NCBI GenBank assembly: GCA_003533545.1
Contig: DQEK01000208.1
Coordinates: forward strand, 4,129 to 20,594
DNA length: 16,466 nt
Origin: Acidobacteriota bacterium
GTDB taxonomy: Bacteria; Acidobacteriota; Vicinamibacteria; Vicinamibacterales; UBA8438
Direction of reading: 5' to 3'
Of the stretch, positions 1-6,145 are shown piece by piece (position 1 is the first letter of the stretch; the number at the start of each line of letters is the position of its first letter). The position numbers and the translations under genes are program-made. Below the pieces are notes generated by a model. That model did no database searches. It worked only from the letters and a program-made list of their open reading frames with translations, and was not told the origin of the DNA.

Positions 1-170
1 CTGGGGAACCCGATGTCAGCGCCTGGCGGAGCAATACTAAGTCCGGCAGCGCGCCACATCGCATGCTCCGCTTCCTCCAGATAGCGAAAGAACACGCTGA
101 AGTGGACGAGGCCGGCGGTGTCGGTCTCGTAGAACTGCACGCGGCGGGCAAGTCGGAACTCGCTGATCAC
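1..170 (-). CDS. Hotdog-fold acyl-CoA thioesterase, 4-hydroxybenzoyl-CoA thioesterase/YbgC-like (3' end beyond window)
   Basis: The minus strand from a GTG at 170 stays open to the left edge, giving the first 56 residues. They carry the signature of the 4HBT/YbgC branch of hotdog thioesterases: FYETDTAGLVHF followed by FFRYLEEAEHAMW. With this start the aspartate in ETDTAG is residue 17, the same place as the catalytic Asp in the classic 4-hydroxybenzoyl-CoA thioesterase; this family hydrolyses acyl- or aroyl-thioesters of CoA or ACP. The start lies 19 bp beyond the stop of the upstream flavoenzyme gene (190), so it is the last visible gene of a leftward operon. A second in-frame GTG at 179 is possible; no strong Shine-Dalgarno decides between them. 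The substrate cannot be told from the sequence; the neighbouring chorismate-lyase-like gene makes an aromatic thioester plausible (inference). Family call is firm, exact role is not. Confidence 0.8.
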   Translation of the reverse strand, partial: MISEFRLARRVQFYETDTAGLVHFSVFFRYLEEAEHAMWRAAGLSIAPPGADIGFP

Positions 171-189
171 AGGCTGCACAAGAAATCCG

Positions 190-1431
190 TCACGTAGCGG
201 CGAAATCAGTTGACTGACTTTTCGAATAGTCGCTTAGTGCGTCGAGTAACGGCTGCAGGTCCTTAAAGACGTTACCGACAAGCGCATCAACGAGCTGCGG
301 CTGCAAGTCGGGGTACTTGGTGATGAACTCACCGAAGTTGAACCGCGGATCGTAAAACGACATGACCAGCTGGCGGAAACTGTCGAGGGCATGGCGCACC
401 TCGCGTTCGTAGCCCTCGAACGCGTCTCCGGTAACGACCTCGTGGTCCTTGTCGAGAGCCGCGTGGATAGCATCCGCGACGAGCTCGCCGCCCTTCAGTG
501 CCAGGTAGACTCCTGACGAAAAGACCGGGTCGAGAAATGAGAAAGCGTCACCGACCAGGCAGAAGCCGTCGCCCGCGGCGGCCGTGGCGCGGTAGCTGAA
601 TTCCCCAGTGACGCGCATGGGGCCTTTGTAAGTTCCTGGCGCCAGATGTTCGCGAATCCACTGACAGTTCTCGACCTCATCGCAGAAGATCGCCTCAGGG
701 TCGCGCGTATCGCGATAGAGGTAGTCCCGCTCGGCGACTACCCCGACACTGACCACGTCATTCACTAGGGGGATATACCAAAACCATCCCTTGTTCTCGA
801 TATACGCAACCGTCGTGGCGCCTTCATCAAGCCCCGGGTCTCTTAGTGCGCCCGTGAAGTAAGTAAAGATCGCGATCTTGTTCAGATCAGGGTCGCGCCG
901 TTTCCAGTCGAGCCGGCTCGCGAGTAGTGCATCGCGGCCAGTGGCGTCCACCACTACCTTGGCGTGGTACGTCGCAGGGCCCTTCGCGGTGTCCGCTCGA
1001 ACCCCGACCACCCGGTTCCCCTCAGTTAACACGTCTCGAACCGCCACCGCTTGGTGCACTTCTGCACCCTTGGCGGCAGCATTCTCCAGCATCATCTTGT
1101 CGAAGTCGCTACGGAGAATCTGCCAAGTGCTGGCGTACTCGTGTTCGATGGTCTTGAAAAAGTAGAACGGTTGGGAGACTTTCCCGCTCGTTGAGACGAA
1201 CTGCACGCTGTGTTTGAGCGGGCTTCCGGACTGTTTTAGCCAGTCGAGTACGCCCAGTCGCTCGAAGGTGAACCAAGTTCGGGGCATCAGCGATTCGCCG
1301 ACGTGGTAGCGGGGGAACACCTCCCGCTCTAACAGCAATACGCGGCGGTTGTGCTGGGCGAGCACGGTCGCGGTTGTCGCGCCCGCTGGCCCGCCCCCCA
1401 CCACGATTGCGTCGTATGTCGGACTGTTCAT
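190..1431 (-). CDS. FAD-dependent oxidoreductase of the flavin-dependent halogenase family
   Basis: This 413-residue protein has the architecture of tryptophan- or phenol-halogenase-type flavoproteins. Visible signatures are the FAD-binding GGGPAG (residues 12-17), FPRYHVGESLMP (39-50), GDAFSFLDP with FLDPVFSSG (about 294-307), a GWFWYIP segment (215-221) matching the WxWxIP halogenase motif, and Lys73, in the region where halogenases hold the lysine that directs HOCl. Family members either halogenate aromatic rings with FADH2, O2 and halide or act as plain reductases or hydroxylases, so the activity is not settled. I chose ATG 1431, 8 nt after the stop of the upstream gene; a TTG at 1443 overlapping that stop would add four residues. 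No signal peptide or membrane segment is seen. The gene sits in a tight operon with a UbiC-like protein and a 4HBT-type thioesterase, suggesting an aromatic substrate (inference). Xanthomonadin-type clusters are known to contain related halogenase-like genes. Confidence 0.85.
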   Translation of the reverse strand: MNSPTYDAIVVGGGPAGATTATVLAQHNRRVLLLEREVFPRYHVGESLMPRTWFTFERLGVLDWLKQSGSPLKHSVQFVSTSGKVSQPFYFFKTIEHEYASTWQILRSDFDKMMLENAAAKGAEVHQAVAVRDVLTEGNRVVGVRADTAKGPATYHAKVVVDATGRDALLASRLDWKRRDPDLNKIAIFTYFTGALRDPGLDEGATTVAYIENKGWFWYIPLVNDVVSVGVVAERDYLYRDTRDPEAIFCDEVENCQWIREHLAPGTYKGPMRVTGEFSYRATAAAGDGFCLVGDAFSFLDPVFSSGVYLALKGGELVADAIHAALDKDHEVVTGDAFEGYEREVRHALDSFRQLVMSFYDPRFNFGEFITKYPDLQPQLVDALVGNVFKDLQPLLDALSDYSKSQSTDFAAT

Positions 1432-1439
1432 GCAGTTCG

Positions 1440-2033
1440 TCAAACTCGAGGCAAGATCTCGACGATGTCACCGATCTTGCGCCCCCGGTGCACTATTTCG
1501 GTACGCCGGCCATATAACGTTCTCGGCTCCCGCATCCAGAACACGCCCATCATCTCTGGGTTCGGGGTGAGTGCTAGGTAATCCTTGACGTGGCTTGCGT
1601 AGGGAAAGCGGTTGTCAACCAGCAGGCGACCTAACGGCGTCTCATTCCTTAAGATCTGTTGTTGCAGACGGGAGCTGAACGCATCTAGTTTTATCCGGAT
1701 GGCACCCATTTCGACCGGTCGACCCGTGTATTCCTGCACCAACAGCACTCGTCGAAAGTGCCAACCGCCGGTAGTGAACGTCGAGAGAGCCCGCAGCACA
1801 ACCCGACCGCCGTAGTGGCGTTCAAGCGTGCTAGTCATGTCATTGTCGTGAACGAGTATCGACCTATACGGTGAAGGGATGTCATCGGGCTCGACCGCGT
1901 GCCACGTTGGCATGTCCACTCCGGCCCGTCGGTAGACGATATTCAGTGGATAGAGCGTGTCGTGGGTGGACATCTTCTTCGTCGCGGCGAGCCGGGACTT
2001 CGTGTGGCTTCTCGGTGCTGTCGGCTTGGCCAT
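1440..2033 (-). CDS. Chorismate lyase-fold protein (UbiC-like), putative hydroxybenzoate-forming enzyme
   Basis: This 197-residue protein resembles chorismate pyruvate-lyase, which converts chorismate to 4-hydroxybenzoate and pyruvate. Compared from memory with E. coli UbiC, matching blocks occur in the same order: LVHDNDMTSTLE (60-71) for the early DSMT segment, WHFRRVLLV (91-99) with an arginine where UbiC has its active-site Arg, TPLGRLLVD (132-140) for TPLGRYLF, and LYGRRTEIV...VEILP (173-195), ending with Glu192 near the position of the catalytic Glu. It is about 30 residues longer than UbiC, mostly from an N-terminal basic tail (1-25) that looks disordered; Met21 could be an alternative start. 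It begins 18 bp after the radical SAM gene and its TGA sits 8 nt before the flavoenzyme ATG, so it is certainly co-transcribed. No ubiquinone genes (ubiA and the like) are adjacent, so a role in secondary metabolism is more likely than quinone synthesis (inference). The fold call is good; chorismate as substrate is unproven. Confidence 0.72.
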   Translation of the reverse strand: MAKPTAPRSHTKSRLAATKKMSTHDTLYPLNIVYRRAGVDMPTWHAVEPDDIPSPYRSILVHDNDMTSTLERHYGGRVVLRALSTFTTGGWHFRRVLLVQEYTGRPVEMGAIRIKLDAFSSRLQQQILRNETPLGRLLVDNRFPYASHVKDYLALTPNPEMMGVFWMREPRTLYGRRTEIVHRGRKIGDIVEILPRV

Positions 2034-2051
2034 CTGAGGAACGGTTGGGTG

Positions 2052-3383
2052 CTAGGTATAACGCAGGTTCGTGTGTTCTGGTAGGAAGAACCGGGGCAAT
2101 AGGCTGTCCACGCGAAGCAGACCCTCGCGTGTGAGCGCGATCTGATCGGGGTCGGCGGTCATCAGATACCCATCGTCCCGCAGCGACGAGAGCGCACCTG
2201 AAAACCGGTCGAGGACATCGACACTGTATTTGTCGCCGAAGTAGGCCGGTCTGACCGATCCCAGTTTCAGCTGCAGAACAAGCTCACGAATCAGTCGTTC
2301 TTCGTCCGTCGGCCGGAACGCGCGGCTTAGCGGAATCTCACCACGCTGTATCGCTGCCGCGTAGGGGCCCCACTGGTCGAGATTCTGCATGTGCACGCCG
2401 TTGATATGCCCGAACGAGGCGACGCCCAGCGCGGCTAGGTCGGCGCCCTGCCAGAGCTGGTCACGGTAGACGAACTTCGTGCGGTCCGGGTTCTTCACTG
2501 CGGTGTAAGCGCTGCCAACTGTGTAGCCGGCCTGTTCCAGTGCCTCGAACGCTTCCATTACCCATCGCCGCTTAGTCGACCAGTTAGCTACCGACTCGGT
2601 GAACTGCCCGGTGCCCCTCATCAGGTCGCTGCTGATGGTGGTGTTGTGGGGAAGCTCCATCTGATAAATGGTCACGCTATCCGGATCAAGTTCTATTGTT
2701 CGTTCAACTGCCGCACGCCACTTCTCATCTGTGTCGCCGAGCATGCCGGCAATGAGGTCAATGTTGATCTGTGGAAAGGCCAGCGATTGGGCGAATGCGT
2801 AGGCCCTGAAAATTTCGGCTGAGCGGTGGGCGCGCCCGTTCAATTCAAGTACCTGGTCGTCAAAATGTTCAAGGCCTAGGCTGAGCCGAGTGATGCCCAT
2901 CTCACGGATTTTCGCCAGCTTAGGTTCGGTCAGCGTGCCCGGCTCGCACTCAAAAGTGATCTCTTCGGCATCGCTCCATGGGCTCATCGCTGACAGCCGG
3001 TCGACCAAGCTCTGTAGTTGCCGTACCGACAAAAACGACGGCGTGCCCCCGCCAAAATACACAAATCGTAGCGGACGGCCGGCGATGGCTGGTTGGGTCG
3101 CGTAGAGTTCCCACTCGCGCCCTAGCGCATCAAGGTATTCGGCCACCTCGTTCGCGTTCTTGTCGGTGTAAACGCGGAAGTAGCAGAAGTGACACCGTTT
3201 GCGACAGAACGGGATGTGCAGGTAGAGGCCCAAGGGCACCTCGGCGGGCTGGTGTGCGAGCGCCAACTGGGCGTCGGATTGGACCGCCTCCTGTGTCCAC
3301 AGGGAGAATGGGGGGTAATTGGCGACGAAATAACTGCCTACCTCGGTCGGTTCGGCCACCGTGTTCCCGCCAGTGTCAGCCAT
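2052..3383 (-). CDS. HemN-like radical SAM protein (coproporphyrinogen oxidase-like family; possible class C methylase)
   Basis: A 443-residue radical SAM enzyme. The [4Fe-4S] motif CRKRCHFCYF gives C60, C64 and C67, preceded by LYLHIPF as in HemN/HemW relatives. YFGGGTPS (109-116) is the SAM-binding glycine motif, and the C-terminal part (about 310-440) is the HemN C-terminal domain. The residue two after Cys67 is Phe69, not the fourth Cys of true HemN oxygen-independent coproporphyrinogen oxidase. The HNxxYW heme-binding motif of HemW is not seen; FVYRDQLW lies in that region. So neither textbook role is supported. HemN-like class C radical SAM methylases in natural-product clusters (for example NosN and Jaw5) share this core, and this could be one or a related tailoring enzyme (inference). 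It is the first gene of the operon, followed 18 bp later by the UbiC-like gene. No Shine-Dalgarno is evident before the ATG; a TATAGT hexamer stands immediately upstream. Confidence 0.85.
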   Translation of the reverse strand: MADTGGNTVAEPTEVGSYFVANYPPFSLWTQEAVQSDAQLALAHQPAEVPLGLYLHIPFCRKRCHFCYFRVYTDKNANEVAEYLDALGREWELYATQPAIAGRPLRFVYFGGGTPSFLSVRQLQSLVDRLSAMSPWSDAEEITFECEPGTLTEPKLAKIREMGITRLSLGLEHFDDQVLELNGRAHRSAEIFRAYAFAQSLAFPQINIDLIAGMLGDTDEKWRAAVERTIELDPDSVTIYQMELPHNTTISSDLMRGTGQFTESVANWSTKRRWVMEAFEALEQAGYTVGSAYTAVKNPDRTKFVYRDQLWQGADLAALGVASFGHINGVHMQNLDQWGPYAAAIQRGEIPLSRAFRPTDEERLIRELVLQLKLGSVRPAYFGDKYSVDVLDRFSGALSSLRDDGYLMTADPDQIALTREGLLRVDSLLPRFFLPEHTNLRYT

Positions 3384-3397
3384 CTAAGCCCACTATA
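3384..3397 (-). promoter_or_regulatory. Candidate -10 box just upstream of the radical SAM operon (possible leaderless start)
   Basis: On the minus strand TATAGT (3397-3392) is followed by only eight bases, GGGCTTAG, before the ATG at 3383. This is -10 spacing for a transcript starting at or within a base or two of the start codon, and no Shine-Dalgarno lies in between. The -35 region (TAAGGT, 17 bp upstream) is poor. Leaderless mRNAs with this layout are known in many bacteria; here it is inferred from spacing only. Confidence 0.3.
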
Positions 3398-3463
3398 CAT
3401 GAGCGATCCCACTCACCTTATGGAGTGAACTGCAGTTTCCTACCCTACGGGACCGATGGGGTC

Positions 3464-3485
3464 TGGCTCTGACACCAGAGAGCCA
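3464..3485. terminator. Hairpin downstream of the beta-propeller gene, possible weak terminator
   Basis: A perfect 7-bp inverted repeat, TGGCTCT (3464-3470) and AGAGCCA (3479-3485), with an 8-nt loop, begins 5 bp past the stop of the propeller gene on the minus strand. There is no T-tract after it on either strand, so it is not a canonical intrinsic terminator; it may be an RNA 3' end stabiliser. It separates the dehydrogenase/propeller pair from the radical SAM operon. Confidence 0.35.
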
Positions 3486-3490
3486 AGTTT

Positions 3491-4633
3491 CTAACCGAAG
3501 CAGTACAACACTCCGTCCTCGGAGCCAATGACTAGCCGACCCTCAGCGATGGCGGGAGAGGCCACTAACGGTGCTGCGGTGTCGAAATCCCACAATTTTT
3601 CACCTGTCCTAAGGTCGAGCACATAGAGCCGGCCGTCACTCGACCCCGCGTAGACGCGTCCTCCGCTGGCGGCGGGCGACGAATCGACTCGGGCGCGGGT
3701 CGTAAAAGTCCAGCGTGGCTCGCCGGTTGCTTCTTCGATGGCATGCACCATCTTGTCCCGGCCGCCGATCACGATGGCATTGTCGGCGGCGAGCGCAGAC
3801 GAATAGAACGGAAAGTGCCTTTGGGGATGCTCGTACTGCCAGATCAGCTGGTGGGTTTCAAGGTCGATACCAATGACGTCGTTGTCGAAGGTGCCGAAGA
3901 ATACCTTGCCGTCGACGATCACCGGTGACGCCGCGGTGTAGGCGCCTGCAGATAGACTAACCACCGCTTCCCCGTCGCTGATCCGAACACCATGAAACAG
4001 TTCGTCGCAGCCTCCAAAGTAGGCGATACCGTCCCATACCGCCGGGGTTGCATGAACGTAGTTTTGGGTTTCGTACTTCCACACCAGTTCGCCGTTGGCG
4101 ACGTCGAGCGCATACAGGTAGCCATCGTAGGACCCGATCAACACGCGGTCGTCCACAATGACTGGCGAAGACTTGATCTCGCCCAGGGTCTCGTACGTCC
4201 AGCGGGCGTTACCTGTCTTCGTGTCGACCGCGTGAAAGATGCCACCAAGATCACCGATAAAGACGAGATCGCCGGCGACGGCTGGAGACGATTCACCGAT
4301 GCCGACGTCACCAGTCGAGTACGACCACCGTTCGTCGCCAGAGTCGAGGTCCAGAGCAATGAGGGTGCCGGCATAAGTGCCGACATAGACCACTCCGTCC
4401 GCGATCGCCGCTGATGAGTCGATTGCCTCGTCGGCTTCGTATGTCCACCGTAGAGAAAGCTCAGCTGGCAAGGCAGAATCAGAGACCCCCGTCAACGAGG
4501 TGTTACCTCGGAATTGCGGCCAGGCGTCGGCCGGGGCGGTCCTGGCGTTACTACCACCCGCCTGTGCGAGGGCTAGCCCGGGAAGCAGGGCCAAAAGCGA
4601 GAGTGTCCGGAAACTCGCGATCAGAAGGCGCAT
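3491..4633 (-). CDS. Secreted PQQ-repeat (BamB-like) beta-propeller protein
   Basis: A 380-residue exported protein. Residues 1-23 form a signal peptide: MRLLIASFRT, a leucine/alanine-rich core, then ALA before Gln24, suited to signal peptidase I. The mature part holds eight tandem units of about 40 residues with the PQQ/WD-like pattern G-x-V-Y-x-G-x-x-D-G-x-L-Y-A-L-D-x-x-x-G-x-x-x-W, for example DGVVYVGTYAGTLIALDL and GGRVYAGSSDGRLYVLDL. The fourth unit (containing GGCDELFHG) is degenerate, and the last unit is short and probably closes the ring with the N-terminal strand, giving an eight-bladed propeller. Such proteins include the BamB outer-membrane assembly lipoprotein and the propeller of quinoprotein dehydrogenases. 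There is no lipobox Cys, so it is not BamB proper, and no cytochrome CxxCH motif. An upstream in-frame ATG at 4693 would destroy the signal peptide and is rejected. It overlaps the end of the iron alcohol dehydrogenase gene by 13 bp, indicating coupled translation. Function unknown. Confidence 0.85.
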   Translation of the reverse strand: MRLLIASFRTLSLLALLPGLALAQAGGSNARTAPADAWPQFRGNTSLTGVSDSALPAELSLRWTYEADEAIDSSAAIADGVVYVGTYAGTLIALDLDSGDERWSYSTGDVGIGESSPAVAGDLVFIGDLGGIFHAVDTKTGNARWTYETLGEIKSSPVIVDDRVLIGSYDGYLYALDVANGELVWKYETQNYVHATPAVWDGIAYFGGCDELFHGVRISDGEAVVSLSAGAYTAASPVIVDGKVFFGTFDNDVIGIDLETHQLIWQYEHPQRHFPFYSSALAADNAIVIGGRDKMVHAIEEATGEPRWTFTTRARVDSSPAASGGRVYAGSSDGRLYVLDLRTGEKLWDFDTAAPLVASPAIAEGRLVIGSEDGVLYCFG

Positions 4634-5820
4634 CGGTAAATCTCCAAGGCATCGGTTGCTGTGAACGGTCTGGGGTTGAATGTGCCAGTCCATTGTTGTG
4701 CTGCTTCGTGAGCCAATTGCGGGAGGCCGTCTTCCATAACGCCCTCAACTTGCAGGCACGCCGGCAGGCCGGCGGCGTCAGCCAGTGCGCGCAAGCGAGT
4801 TGCTAATCGTTCCCCAGAAGTGCCGGGGACGGGTCCGCCGCCGAGTAAGGCGCGGTAGCCAGATTCAGCCACGGCGCCATTCCAGCGTACGACGTGGGGC
4901 AGGAGAATTGCTAGTGCTACCCCATGAGTGACCTGATAATGCGCCGTCAGCGGGTTCGCGCACGCGTGCGCGGCGCCCAGCATGGATTGCTCAATGGCGA
5001 ATCCGGCATAGAACGCACCGAGTTGCATCGCTGCCCGAGCCTCGACATCGCCGGGCCGATTCAGCACGGTCTCGTAGTGGTTTTCCAGTAATCGCCAGGC
5101 CTCGTGGGAGAAGCAGTCGGAGATGGGGCTGCGTCGTGTCGTCACCGCTGTTTCGATGGCATGCGCGATGGCGTCAAAGCCGGACGTGGCGGTCACCGTG
5201 TCCGGTTGCGACAGGGTTAGTTCTGGGTCCAAGATTGCCACCCGGTACGCCGCTTTCGGATCACCACAGGCCATTTTCAGACCCGTTGTGGCGTTGGCGA
5301 TCACAGCGTAGCTTTGCGCTTCACTGCCGGTGCCGGCGGTCGTCGGGACGCCGATCATGGGTAACAGAGGCTGCGCCGCCTTCCCGTACCCTTGGTAGTC
5401 TTCGATGTGCCCACCGTTGGTTAGCAGGAAGTTGATGCCCTTCGCGCAGTCCATCGAGCTGCCCCCGCCCAAACCAATAATGCCGTCGACCTCGTGCGGC
5501 CTGGCAGCAGCGCACCCAGCGTCGATCATCGTTGTATCGGGGTTCACGTCGAGCCCGTGGAACGGGACAGCCTCGATGCCGGCCCGTGTCAGCTGGTGCT
5601 GCGCGAGTGCGACGTGACCAGCAGCCACTAGGCCGCGGTCGGCCACCAGCAAAGGCCGCGTGACCCTTAACTCGGCGGCCAGCGCACCGAGCCGTTCGAT
5701 AGTGCCTGGTCCGAACACCAAGCGGGTGCGCGGTTGGAAGTCGAACCCTGTCATGACGTGGCGACTGACGTTGCTCGCCACGGCATTTGAGTCCGTGAAT
5801 TCCGTGCTGGTGGCACACAC
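4621..5820 (-). CDS. Iron-containing (group III) alcohol dehydrogenase
   Basis: A 399-residue member of the Fe-ADH family, which interconverts alcohols and aldehydes with NAD(P). Visible features are an N-terminal nucleotide-binding part with GLGGGSSMDCAKG (116-128), the GVPTTAGTGSEA segment (157-168), and the metal ligands in their usual setting: Asp216 and His220 in GFDAIAHAIE, His285 in AAHACANPL and His299 in VTHGVA. All four ligands are present, so an active metal site is expected. Substrate is not predictable; relatives act on butanol, 1,3-propanediol, lactaldehyde or 4-hydroxybutyrate. The GTG at 5820 is preceded by GAGG about 10 nt upstream and is my choice; ATG 5754, just before the conserved FxFxPxTxxxFGxG-like start, has no Shine-Dalgarno but would give a more typical 377-residue length. 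Its stop overlaps the start of the exported propeller gene by 13 bp. A perfect inverted repeat lies 25 bp upstream of the GTG. Confidence 0.88.
   Translation of the reverse strand: MCATSTEFTDSNAVASNVSRHVMTGFDFQPRTRLVFGPGTIERLGALAAELRVTRPLLVADRGLVAAGHVALAQHQLTRAGIEAVPFHGLDVNPDTTMIDAGCAAARPHEVDGIIGLGGGSSMDCAKGINFLLTNGGHIEDYQGYGKAAQPLLPMIGVPTTAGTGSEAQSYAVIANATTGLKMACGDPKAAYRVAILDPELTLSQPDTVTATSGFDAIAHAIETAVTTRRSPISDCFSHEAWRLLENHYETVLNRPGDVEARAAMQLGAFYAGFAIEQSMLGAAHACANPLTAHYQVTHGVALAILLPHVVRWNGAVAESGYRALLGGGPVPGTSGERLATRLRALADAAGLPACLQVEGVMEDGLPQLAHEAAQQWTGTFNPRPFTATDALEIYRCAF
4642..4645 (-). promoter_or_regulatory. Shine-Dalgarno setting the propeller gene start
   Basis: GGAG on the minus strand lies 8 nt before the ATG at 4633. 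It is inside the 3' end of the upstream dehydrogenase coding region and supports the internal start that exposes the signal peptide, over the longer reading frame beginning at 4693. Confidence 0.6.
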
Positions 5821-6145
5821 TGTAGAAATACCTCGGGACGGGGCTTAACCCCGAAGACGGCAGCAACGCCGGGTTAAAACACCAGTTGGAAGCCTCGCGC
5901 CTGTTTTGTCGAAATACCCGCCGAGAGGCCGTCGACGTGGATCAGGCCACGAAGCCCCAATATGGTAACAGTCCTATCACGAACCGGGCCACCAAGTTCA
6001 GGACCGAGAACAAGCGATGGGTCACATCCGTGACACCGGGGGAGTCGACGGTTAGCGCCCCTTCTTCTATTCCCTGGTTCGTCTGAGCGGAGCGATGTCG
6101 ATGGGGTTGCCCTCGACGGTTGGCGGTTTGCTCCCCGCGGTGGGC
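5821..6145. other. 325-bp intergenic region between parE and the iron alcohol dehydrogenase
   Basis: No coding sequence is convincing here. Open frames on both strands (for example minus 6311-5874 and plus 5886-6086) are rich in Arg, Pro and Ser, have no recognisable motif, and the minus one runs into the coding strand of parE out of frame. Apart from the inverted repeat at 5845-5877, I see no RNA gene, direct repeat or strong promoter. It presumably holds the end of the parE transcript and the dehydrogenase promoter. Confidence 0.5.
5845..5877. repeat. Perfect 7-bp inverted repeat upstream of the iron alcohol dehydrogenase
   Basis: TTAACCC (5845-5851) and GGGTTAA (5871-5877) are perfect inverted copies with centres 26 bp apart, separated by 19 bp. 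The repeat ends 25 bp before the GTG start at 5820. It could be an operator for a dimeric regulator or form a stem in the leader RNA. No regulator gene is adjacent, and there is no T-tract to make it a terminator. Confidence 0.4.

Noticed and set aside
2052..3383. Annotation as heme biosynthesis hemN or heme chaperone hemW
   Set aside because: The fourth motif Cys of HemN is replaced by Phe69, and the HNxxYW motif of HemW is not found.
4634..4693. Longer start for the propeller protein
   Set aside because: It would place 20 polar residues before a clear signal peptide, and the ATG at 4633 has its own Shine-Dalgarno.
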